From contig NC_064040.1 of NCBI RefSeq assembly GCF_932526225.1, forward strand, positions 13,802,856-13,866,855: 64,000 nucleotides of DNA, given 5' to 3'. The position numbers were made by a program, and so were the translations under genes. The notes under the pieces were generated by a model. The model was given only the letters and a program-made list of their open reading frames with translations, was not told the DNA's origin and did not search any database. This stretch comes from Nematostella vectensis (lineage: Eukaryota > Cnidaria > Anthozoa > Actiniaria > Edwardsiidae). Positions 38,230 to 48,187 of the stretch are shown piece by piece. Each line of letters opens with the position of its first letter. Within the stretch, counting starts at the first letter, position 1.

Positions 38230-39640
38230 GATTAGTTGTCTTTCCCTCCTTGTTTGGTCCCTGAATCTCTCCCGTCGTGCACCTCGGTTCAGCTGGTCTC
38301 TCTTCCCCTCCTGTCACGCCTCTTGGGTCAGTTGTCTTTCTTTGCTTGGTCCCTCATCCCCTCCCGTCACACCCCTTGGGTCAGTTGTCTTCCCTTGCTT
38401 GGTCCCTCATCCCCTCCCGTCACGCCCCTTCAGTCAGTTGTCTTCGCTTGCTTGGTCCCTCATCCCCACCCGTCACGCCCCTTGGTTCAGTTGTCTTCCC
38501 TTGCTTGGTCCCTCATCCCCTCCCGTCATGTACTTTGGGTCAGTTGTCTTCCCTTGCTTGGTCCTTCATTCCCTCCCGTCACGCCCCTTCAGTCAGTTGT
38601 CTTCGCTTGCTTGGTCCCTCATCCCCTCCCGTCACGCCCCTGGGGTCAGTTGTCTTTCCTTGCTTGGTCTCTCATCCCCTCCCGTCACGCCCCTTGGGTC
38701 AGTTGTCTTCCATTGCTTGGTCTCTCATCCCCTCCCGTAACGCCCCTTTGGTCAGTTGTCTTACCTTGCTTGGTCTCTCATTCTCTTCCCGTCACGCCCC
38801 TTGGGTCAATTGTCTTCGCTTGCTTGGTCTCTCATTTCTTCCCGTCACGCCCTTGGGTATCAGTTGTCTTCCCTTTCTTGGTCTCTCATCCCCTCCCGTC
38901 ACGCCTCTTGGGTCAGTTGTCTTCGCTTGCTTGGTCTCTCATTCCCTCCCGTCACGCCCCTTGGGCCAGTTGTCCTTGCTTGCCTGATCTCACATTCCCT
39001 CTCGTCACGCCCCTTGGGTCAGTTGTCTTCGTTTGCTTGGTCTCTCATCCCCTTCCGTCACGCCCCTTGGGTCAGTTGTCTTCCCTTGCTTGGTCTCTCA
39101 TCCCCTCCCGTCACGCCCCTTGGGTCAGTTGTCTTCCCTTGCTAGATCCCTCATCCCCTCCCGTCACGCACCTTGAGTCAGTTGTCTTCCCTTGCTTGGT
39201 CCCTCATCCCCACCCGTCACGCCTCTTGGGTCAGTTGTCTTCCCTTGCTTGGTCCCTCATCCCCTTCCGTCACGCACCTTGAGTCAGTTGTCTTCCCTTG
39301 CTTGGTCCCTCATCCCCACCCGTCACGCCTCTTGGGTCAGTTGTCTTCCCTTGCTTGGTCCCTCATCCCCTTCCGTCACGCCCCTTGGGTCGGTTGTCTT
39401 CCCTTGCTTGGTCCCTCATCCCCTCCCGTCACGCACCTTGAGTCAGTTGTCTTCGCTTGCTTGGTCTCTCATCCCCTCCCGTCACGCCACTTGGGTCGGT
39501 TTTTTTCCCTTTCTTGGTCCCTGATCCCCTCCCGTCACGCCCCTTGGGTCAGTTGTCTTCCTTTGCTTGGTCCCTCATCCCCTCCCGTCACGCCCCTTGG
39601 GTCAGTTATCTTCTCTTGCTTGGTCCCTCACGTCGCGTCT
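38230..39640. repeat. 53-bp minisatellite, array B
   Basis: About 26 copies of the same 53-bp unit as array A, in the same orientation, again with all three plus-strand frames open over hundreds of codons. It is roughly three times longer than array A, so it changed length after the duplication. Confidence 0.95.
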
Positions 39641-39821
39641 GTTTCTTCATGTATTAGGTCGCTACCCGTCCTGCCCCGTTTTACAGCCACCCTCCCTCTC
39701 TATGCCCCTCTTCTCATTCATTCGCTCATTTTTCTCCTCTTTTTCATTCCCTCATCAGAACTCACATCAAAGGAATCTGTTGGTGAGCGACATCGCTTAA
39801 CTGTAAAAAAAAAACTGACGT

Positions 39822-41298
39822 TTAGTGTTTAAAACAAATATCAAGAGTTTCATTAAACTCCTCCTCATCAGCATCATTCAACAGGATGTCAAGACTGTCA
39901 GTCAACCCGTCATCAAACTCATCGCTACCATCACTAATACAAAAGCTGGCGAAGCTTCTGCAATCATCATCATCATCACCGTCATGAAATTCTGCCTTCA
40001 TCAATATCACTTCATCGTCATCATTATGATCTTTATCATTACCACCGTCATCTTCTGGCTTTATCAGGAATATTTGGTGGCAGTTGGCAGGGATGATGTG
40101 CACTGGGTCCACGAGGGGTATTACTCTTGGCTCGGGATCAGCGCAATCGTCTAGAGGAGCAAGGATCAGCGGCTCCCCGACAGGCAACGGCCTGCTCCTG
40201 ATTGGTACGGGTGCAATGACGTCACCAGGAATAAACTCAACAAATACCGGTAATGGCGCCTTGGACGAGAATGGAGATGGGGAGTATGTGGGCTGAGCTG
40301 ATCAGAGGTGAAGGACTCGGGGGAACTGTCCCAGGGAGACACGAACAGACGGTTAAACGGAGTGGGATTTCTTTTTTGGCTCTGAAGAGAGCTGTTCAAC
40401 ATGGAAACACTGTGTGTTGATTCGGGTGAGCGATTCCATGGGGACCCATCCCTGCATGAATAAGGGGAGGTGTTCCGTGGTGACATAGGGGAACGGTTCC
40501 ATGGTGACTCATCCCTCCATGGGTAAAGGGAGGTGTTCCGTGGTGACATAGGGGAACTGTTCCATGGTGACTCATCCCTCCATGGGTAAGAGGAGGTGTT
40601 CCCTGGTGACATAGGGGAACGGTTCCATGGTGACCCATCGCTCCATGGGTAAGGGGAGGTCTTCCGTGGTGACATAGGGGAACAGCTCCATGGTGACTCA
40701 TCCCTCCATGGGTAAGGGGAGGTGTTCCGTGGTGACATAGGGGAACTGTTCCATGGTGACTCATCCCTCCATGGGTAAGAGGAGGTGTTTCCTGGTGACA
40801 TAGGGGAACGGTTCCATGGTGACCCATCGCTCCATGGGTAAGGGGAGGTGTTCCGTGGTGACATAGGGGGACAGCTCCATGGGGACTCATCCCTCCATGG
40901 GTAAGAGGAGGTGTTTCCTGGTGACATAGGGGAACAATTCCATGGTGACCCATCGCTCCATGGGTAAGGGGAGGTGTTCCGTGGTGACATAGGGGGACAG
41001 CTCCATGGGGACTCATCCCTCTATGGGTAAGGGGAGGTGTTCCGTGGCGATCTAGGGGAACAGCTCCATGGGGACTCAAACCTCCATAAGTAAGGGGAAG
41101 TGCCCTGGGAGCTTCTTTCCCATGGACTGAGAGTACCGTTCCATGGGAACCCGTGAAGGAAGGTGTTAAATGTTGTCCCTGGAGACACACTAACCCCTCT
41201 ACCACTTTGTGGGGAGGCGCGGGCAGGTGATGATATTTGCCCTCGCGAAGGGGTCTCGTTGCTCTTTTTCTGTTTTTCTGTTTCATTCTCAAGAGCAC
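39822..41298 (-). CDS. Unrecognised repeat-containing locus with acidic C-terminus (uncertain)
   Basis: The minus-strand frame at 39822 to about 40300 looks like real coding sequence: VFVEFIPGDVIAPVPI, then DPEPRVIPLVDPVHIIPANC and an Asp/Glu-rich tail (EFHDGDDDDDC, SDEFDDGLTDSLDILLND) ending FKH. Upstream, a 63-bp tandem repeat (10 or so units, 21 aa each) reads SPWNRSPMSPRNTSPYPW in one frame and THGGMSHHGTVPLCHHGTPP in another; both are open. The SPWDSSPES part leads toward the acidic exon but needs a -1 shift near 40290-40300, where that frame otherwise meets TGA. No good donor/acceptor pair bridges it, so an indel, a sequencing error or a pseudogene is possible. I do not recognise a family. 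Confidence 0.35.
40440..41080. repeat. 63-bp tandem repeat
   Basis: About ten units contain GGTGACATAGGGGAAC, GTTCCATGGTGACTCATCCC and CTCCATGGGTAAGGGGAGGT. Period 63 is a multiple of 3, unlike the 23-, 32-, 53- and 76-bp arrays of this window, which is compatible with a translated repeat. Confidence 0.92.
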
Positions 41299-42629
41299 AA
41301 CTCTATTTCGATGGAGAAAAATCTAGCCCGATAGCCGTAATTTTTATTTAGCTTCCCTTCTTTCATTTGCCGTCACTCACAAGAGCAAAAATAATGTAAG
41401 ATCATTATTTTTTAACGCTGTGTCTTTGATATGACCGGTAATCGGGAAAGCTCTCGAAATCGCAAAATTACCGGTAAGATGATTCAGAACTGCCAAGCGC
41501 TTGCTTATACGTTTATACTTGCCATTTTTATCAAGTAGAACACCTAGCAGAATTACTAAAGCGACGCGCGCAACGGTGGTCAACAAGCAAAACAAGCCAA
41601 GGCAAGTAACGCAGGTTTGATTGATAGGAACTTCGCCTCGCTGGTTGGCTAGTAAAGTTCTTGTCAATAGCTCATTTCACTTTTTTACAAAATGGCAAGT
41701 TGGCCACTCTAGCGCGCGTCAAACTGTAAGCAAGAGAGAGCGCGAATTCTAGCCGTAAAACCTGACTTTTAGTCCGTGTTCTTTTTGCTCTAACTCATAT
41801 AGCAACAGACTGATATTTTGATTAAGTGAGAGACATATTTGCGACTGAACTTATAAAAGAATAAAGGAAAATATTACCAACGATTTTGACTCTCACTTCT
41901 TAGCTTTTATCTTTACCTGAAGATCCTCGTACATTTTTCGTCGGAAATGGCCCTTTTCCCAAAAAAATGCTTTTGTATTTGATTTTTCCTTAATAAAAAT
42001 ATGCAAAATGAATGTCTCGTTTAGAGATCATATGAAGATGAAGTTAAGAGTGGTAGCTTTGACTTTCCCGCGCTTTTTTTCTTTTGAATCTCGAAAGTAC
42101 GGGGCAAATCTCACCCATAAGCCTCCAAAAACCCACACCTCACCTGGGACATGATTACGGCTTTGCTATTTGATTTATTCGGGAATTTTTTGTTGAATTT
42201 TTGGAGTCTTTTGCTTTGCATCTTCACAGTTTGTGAAAATATGGCAAATGACGAGTGCTGTGTTTTGAGACTGTTGCTTTATTTCTATGGTTACCGGCTG
42301 TCGCGATCTGGAGCGCGCGCCCAGGGTTAGTTTCGCGCGTTTCCGGTCATTCGAAATTTCGAAGATTTAAAAAACTCGTTTTGGAAGCACCTATTTTTAG
42401 ACCAATTACTTTAGATTTTCAAATTTTCAGGAACCATCCTTTCATTAATATCCAGTTTGATATTTAACAATTAGACTTGGTGTAAAAGATGCGCATGACC
42501 TTCTGGGTGACTTGTGTAGCAACACACAAAGCGCATGCTCGGCATGCTCTACCCTGTGAATTACCTGAAACACACAAAGCGCATTACCCGGGCGAGCGCG
42601 CGCGCGCGGTACGTTCTAAAGTAATTTTA
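41299..42629. other. Divergent upstream region between 39.8-41.3 kb locus and 42.6-45.0 kb gene
   Basis: No exon or repeat was recognised apart from a CpG-containing stretch GGCGAGCGCGCGCGCGCGGT at about 42590-42609, just before the proposed start codon at 42630. It probably contains the plus-strand gene promoter. TTCGAAATTTCGAA-like palindromic sequence lies near 42350. Confidence 0.4.
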
Positions 42630-45011
42630 ATGACGCAACAGACAGGCAGCATTTTCTGCGTGAAAGGTCGTGATTTGTGTCTCCAGGAAGATGTACAACA
42701 ATTGCGACAGGTAAATCCAGAGATACACTGATATAAGTTGCAATGCAAACACATCAAACTTGCAAAAAAAAAAAAAAAAAAACGTGCAACAGGTTTTATG
42801 CCTTATCCCACAATCGTCAATAACCTAAAAGGTGATGCATATCCTGAGATCTGTTAACTGGGCAAAAACTACAGCGATAATTTGTTTGAATCTGGCTAGA
42901 AGTTTGACCTCCTAGCCGCTTTATTCAGTTTATTACTGATTAAAAATACAACTCAGATAATAAATTGGTGTTGTCTCTAATGACAAATGAATTCGCATAA
43001 GCATAGACTGAACATAGACGCTTAAGTGAGCCTGCAAGGGGCATGTATGACATGACATATGACTTGGTGTGAATCTAGGCTTTAGGTTCTTAATTAGGTT
43101 ATCAACTTTCGTAAACAATCTACAATTTTATGATTTCAGAAACATCCATTATTTAAATTTAAGGGAACTTGAAATTAGGAGGTGGTGGTGGGGCTAATAA
43201 CTGAGGTTTTGAAACTCCACCAACCAACTTTTTTTAATTTCTAGGGTGGAAAGCCCTGTAAGTTAGGAAGATCCCCTTACCTGAAAAAAGTGACCGTTAT
43301 ACTCGTTATACTCGTTATATTCGCAGGCACCAGGGTTTTTTCGCTGGAGATCCCAATAGCCACGATTGTCACTCCAATCGAGACAACCGACATAGCGACT
43401 GTCCTTCTGCCTCATCAGCGGTAAGAAATGTTACGTCCTCCTTGGTTTTATAATTGTTGGGAAGCTGGAAAGGAGTATGGTAAGCTGACAAAATGCGTCA
43501 TACCGAGAAATCAATTGCATCTCTGTCTTTGGCCCCTAAACACAAAAGCTGCCATCTGGTTAGGACCTTTGCAGACTGCCCGGGCATACTTACAGCATAG
43601 ACTACGGGAATAAAAAAAACTAAGGCACTATTTTTCCTACCCGCAGAACCCAGGTCAGAGCTGGTCAGCGGCGCCTCAAATAGGACCACAATCAAGCTTT
43701 TACACCAGATTTGCCTTCGGCCCTCAAGATGCTCGGCAAGAACCCGCAGCTAGCAACTACCAGCCTTGGATACCACAGGAAACCCAAAGAGTGCGACAAG
43801 ATAGATGGGATCTTCCTCGCCAACACCGCGTGGAGTCTCTTTACCCAGAATTCAATCAGTCGAACAGGGATGTGCCCTGTTTATGGGAGAACTCTTTGTT
43901 GAACGAGTTCGACGTCCCCGAGTGTCGAAATCGGCTTGAAGGTAGGCCTCGTCGACCAGCGAGAGCTGAATACCCATTATGGGACAGCGTACTTGTGAAA
44001 GAAGAGAATGCGCCTGAGCAAGAACCTGTCCCCGAGGACCCCTGGGAAGCGTGTGAAATGGCGCGAATGTTTTTCAGTTCCACCATTCCCCACGATGAGG
44101 AAAAAGAGAAGAGCCGTAAATTCGCATATCAAGACGTTATTAACGGACTTCCTGTCTCTCCAGGAACTGCCGTTGATGTTCCTGTGGAGATACAAGGATG
44201 GGAAAACGCGCCAGAATCAAGACCGCCACGTGCACGCGCCACTCCCCCGGAAGTAACCGACAAGATGGCGATTCTAAGGTTACCTTCAGGTCTTGGGTTA
44301 TGTGGGCAAGGGGAATCAACTGATGCTGTGACGTTTCCTCAAGTAAAGATCAAGCAGGAGCCTAGAGAAACAGCTGAGCAAGATTTATCAACTCCCGAGC
44401 CGCAAGCTAAAATCAAGAACGAGTTCTCGACTTCCGGGGTAGGCAATGTACCGTCTGCTCTTGGAGGGCTCTGGGGTGACCAAGTACAGAACCAGACATT
44501 CGGTTCTATTGACACACCAGAACCTTGCACCAACAATGAACAAGTGATAGAAAATGAAGGGCAGACAGCTAGTCACGTGACCGAGACTAGTCACGTGACA
44601 GTTTCTAATCGTGAGGCTACCCCAAGAAGGTCCGCGCGCCTGCGATCCAGACATCAAGCACCTTACACACAGGTATAAATCAAGGAATATTTTCGGTTGA
44701 TAAGACAACAAAACTTTTGTTTGAAACAGTTTGGGGGTGTTTGTGTTGGGGAAGGCATAGAGATTGTTGTGTGGGGGAGGGGGAGGGGGGTCAAAATCTA
44801 CAACCTCTTGGAAGGGGTGGTGTGATCATATCATGAAAATGAAATAGACTAACAGTGGCGTTTACAAAGAGGTTGGCGCACTATCCCGACGGGAGGTGCA
44901 TCTCTTGATTACCCCCCCCGGATCTTCCACTGCAATGCGATCAATAACTACTTGAATTTTGTTTGTTTGCAGGACCTTTCGACGAAAAATAGACGTCGAT
45001 CAAAAAAGTGA
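42630..45011 (+). CDS. Unrecognised 410-aa putative nuclear protein
   Basis: Four exons fit in phase 0 throughout: 42630-42710, 43334-43420, 43647-44672, 44973-45011, ending TGA, with AATAAA at 45065-45070. The first exon starts MTQQTGSIFCVKGRDL. The large third exon is polar and disordered in character (WSAAPQIGPQSSFYTRF, PWEACEMARMFFSS). It holds three SUMO-consensus sites, VKEE, IKQE and IKNE, with lysines near residues 174, 292 and 313. Basic clusters TPRRSARLRSR and the terminal KNRRRSKK look like nuclear localisation signals. No catalytic domain is visible. The exon 2 acceptor (43333) is chosen for frame; its pyrimidine tract is weak. Function unknown; a chromatin or transcription cofactor is only a guess. 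Confidence 0.72.
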
Positions 45012-45194
45012 TAAATCCTCGAACCACTTACAATAGAAAGCAACTATTTGTTTTAATTTTCCGTAATAAAAAAGACTGCACTAGAACGAAAATGAATAAA
45101 GACTTGATTTTAGACAAAGTTAAAATTTGCTTAATATCCCCCTCCCATGGTGTCCTGCTGGAATCCCAAACCCCTGATCATGCCGATGACCAAA

Positions 45195-45315
45195 CCCCTG
45201 ACCATGCCACTATACCTCGTTTGCAACAGCACAGAGACGCAACTCATATTTGAACCCCTGACCATGCCGCTATACCTCGTTTGCAACAGCACAGAGTCGC
45301 AACTCATATTTGAAA
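45195..45315. repeat. Tandem duplication, ~60-bp unit x2
   Basis: Two nearly identical copies of CCCCTGACCATGCC.CTATAC, CTCGTTTGCAACAGCACAGA and CGCAACTCATATTTGAA are arranged head to tail, just downstream of the unknown 410-aa gene. Confidence 0.9.
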
Positions 45316-45670
45316 CGAAGGCCTTTTTTGTTCTTTCCTTTTTAAACTCAATCTCATATTCAATGTCGTGGTTAGGAAAAATGGGAGTACTCATCCATCC
45401 CCACCCCACTACTATTCCATAAACCCGCATTTCAGGTCAGATTTTCAGACATGTCAAATCCTCGCTCTCTACATTGCGAACCAGCGCGGTTTACTATACA
45501 ACATTTCGCGGATGAATCAGCTGTAATGTGTACCGTCGTCGTCACCCCGCCGTGGTATGTTTTGAAAGGCCAGGGTCAAATAGTAATAATCAGAAAAATG
45601 TAAAAAAGAAAACATCTCATGTATCACTCAACCAAATTTTCAAATAATTCAATGTTTGGAGTAATGAAAG

Positions 45671-45790
45671 CACGAAGCACGGGTTGCCTAGTGTGTTAGC
45701 GCGACGGCCTCTCACAGCTGTGGCCCAGGTTCGAATCCTGGCTCAAACAGGGGGTCCTGCCTTTTTGTGAAGTTGTGTCACTGTTATTTA
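45671..45790 (+). mobile_element. tRNA-derived SINE, copy 1 (head)
   Basis: The head resembles a tRNA: a degenerate A box (TTGCCTAGTGT at 45685-45695) and a B box GGTTCGAATCC at 45728-45738, followed by CTGGCTCAAAC and an unrelated body. It shares about 100 bp with the copy at 46951. Confidence 0.75.
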
Positions 45791-46287
45791 GTTTACATTG
45801 CATGGAATCAAAGCTTATTTACAGTTATTCAAACTCACAAATTAACTCACTTCTCGTGTTTTCTCGATTCTCAAAGTCCCGGTTAGCTGTAGGTTTTGAC
45901 GAACGAACTGTCACTTGTCACTTATGTAATAGATTTATAATGCCGAAACAGTCACAATTGAGTTGAGGTTATTGTAACAGCTAATTTTTGGTTCTATCAC
46001 CAGATGTAACCGTTATTTTTAGGTGTTAGACAAACTATGGCCACTTGGCTGAAGGGAGGAACTGGTTTTTACTTTGTTACAAACTGAAGACTTTACAAGG
46101 TTTACAAGATGATTACAAGATGTGTTTCTCTGTCTGTTTCTCATTCTATGTGTGTTGTTCCAAGCTCTGCTCACAAGTGTGTATTGTTCGAGGGTGTCTC
46201 GTCTGCCATGTGTTTCACAAGTGTATTGGGGCTTCGGTACGCACCCATATTTATATGCCCCTAAGGCGGCATCGCTTAGGTAATCCG

Positions 46288-46605
46288 TCACTGACAGCCA
46301 TGGAAAGCTTTTAGGCACGTACTGATAAGGGCTTAGCCAACTGGAGTCCGAGGAACGAACTACCCCCCATGGGTGTGTCGGTTTGTTAACCTTGGGCCAC
46401 CGTGATGTTTACAATGTTGCTACTGACTACGGATGTCACACACTAACTTGTTACACTGCTAGTGCGCATGACCAGCTACACACGTGATAACAATGATTGA
46501 CAGCATTCCAATCATTTTTGCAGTCAAAGTCTTAAAATGTACTAAAACCTAATTCTACCGACGGCTAGGTCTGAAGCCTACTTAGGGTAAACCCTGTGCG
46601 AACTC
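46288..46605. repeat. ~320-bp dispersed repeat, copy 2
   Basis: Matches 32565-32905, including CACTGACAGCCATGGAAAGC and TACCGACGGCTAGGTCTGAA. Similarity may extend left to about 46075 (CTTTACAAGG). Confidence 0.85.
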
Positions 46606-46950
46606 AGACCTAACTTTCCTTCCTTTGTTAAAAATCATGCGACGAGAATTGGTGGCCAAATCCCGATTCTCAAGTACCACTTGAAAATGGACGCGCCACT
46701 CTCCTTTTTCCACTGTGACAAGGGTCAATTTCCTATTCTCCACTATACCGTTTCAGAAGAACGGTTTAATTTACTCTGTCGAGCTAAATTGGTTAAACAA
46801 ACAAAACGCTTTAAGTTGTCCTGGTAGCTTCCGACAAGTTGGCAGCTTATTTGTATATAATTTCTAGATGCTAAATATGTCTTTACTACATGTGTGACTT
46901 ATTCCTGCGTGACATTCTCCCGTGTTACCAGTCTTCTCGGATAAGGACAC

Positions 46951-47290
46951 ATGAAGCACGGGTGGCCAAGTGTATTAGCGCGTCGGCCTCTCACCGCTGT
47001 GGCCAAGGTTCGAATCCTGGCTCAAACTGGGGATTTTTCCGGGTTCCTGCCTTGGTTCGAATTTGTGTCACAAGTGAGTTGAAGTTATTCTCCCGTGTTT
47101 CCAGTCTTCTCGGGTAAGGACACTAAACCGGAGGTCCCGTCTCTTCAAGCTGCACTACACTAACCTGAACCGAAGGGAAGTAAAAGAACCACTGGGGACG
47201 CAATAAACCCTCTGGCAGTGACCACCCCCAGTGACAGTGCTTACAATGGCAGCGCTTACAATTACTAACAATAGACTCAAGGGGGTACAT
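46951..47290 (+). mobile_element. tRNA-derived SINE, copy 2 (longer)
   Basis: A box TGGCCAAGTGT at 46963-46973 and exact B box GGTTCGAATCC at 47007-47017, then a body with ACACTAAACCGGAGGTCCCG and CTTACAATGGCAGCGCTTAC. A fragment of the same body (TTCTCCCGTGTTACCAGTCT) also sits just upstream at about 46916, indicating nested or tandem insertion. There is no CCA end or good acceptor stem, so it is not a tRNA gene. Confidence 0.78.
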
Positions 47291-48187
47291 GAATTGGAGT
47301 CTAGCTCGGTTATACTTTCCCCACCAGTCTAACTGGTGGAAATTGAATAAATAAATAGACTAGTCCAACGAAGCTTGCTCTGGTCACGTGACATATTTGG
47401 CCTTACAGAATTTGAATTTTTCATCTTAAAATGGGGTTGGTTTATCTAGAACACAGAAAGTAAAATAATACACACATTTGTTTGTTTGGGTGATGTCTTT
47501 AGAAAACCAGTTGGAATGGTTAACTATCGTTTTATTCAAGAAGATATTTAGCAAAATAGGTCGCGTGACCTTGATTTCGCAAATAAAATGTGTATTTACT
47601 GCCTAGTGTCAAATGTTAGCCAACTATTCCAGGTGGAATATATTCCATTACTACGATATCGATATACTGAAGCGAAAACGTTTTCAGATAACTCTTTTTT
47701 GCATAATCAAGGTCACTTGACCATGGCTAAGATTTTTTCACGAGCATATCAAATGTGAGCACTATACAAAAAATGTAGTTATTTATAGAATAATGGAAAT
47801 GGTCCATTAAGTTCATTGAAAATGTTTACACAATATTTTCTAGCCCCCCCCCCCCCCCCCCCATTCACTCTCGAAGTTTATGGGTTACGTGCCAAATCAT
47901 TGTAATGCATAAATTTGATTTATTACATGACAAAACAGCCGTTCAGAGGCTATCAAACAACAACACCGGTATGTTCGATATGTAGCAATGTTTTTGCATT
48001 TCACTGTCCACAATATTCAATTGTTTTTCGTCTGGTCAGCGGCTTCCCTCATAAAAACACGAACATTTTCTGCGGCCATTTTGTTTTTCTTGCGTAGAAA
48101 AATCGAAATGTTGATCAGTATAAATTTTTGATACACTCCTGTCCGACTTAAATGAGAGAACGAGAAATCGAAACTCTCTGAATAACC

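Larger units (their letters stand above)
33205..39640. repeat. Segmental duplication, unit B
   Basis: This second copy of the block at 28655-32490 begins with YIPF4 3' UTR-like sequence (GGGTTTTGTGTAGAGTACAG near 33240) but has no YIPF4 exon. It includes ferritin B and a much longer 53-bp minisatellite. It has grown by insertions at 33586-34030 and 36649-37376. Confidence 0.85.
45012..48187. other. Repeat-rich intergenic region before the UBR gene
   Basis: It contains a short tandem duplication (45195-45315), two tRNA-derived SINE copies, the second copy of the ~340-bp repeat (46288-46605) and a poly-C tract (about 47845-47862). No protein-coding exon was found. The UBR promoter should lie just upstream of 48188. 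Confidence 0.6.

Noticed and set aside
40290..40300. Programmed -1 ribosomal frameshift site
   Set aside because: No convincing slippery heptamer plus structure was seen; an indel or unseen intron is at least as likely, so it is reported only as an anomaly.
45008..45253. Plus-strand open frame after the 410-aa gene
   Set aside because: Starts within the final exon's stop region, spans the poly(A) signal and a tandem duplication; no coding character.
45684..45740. Possible tRNA gene
   Set aside because: A and B boxes exist but acceptor-stem pairing and 3' end do not; the same head with a longer body at 46951 shows it is a SINE.
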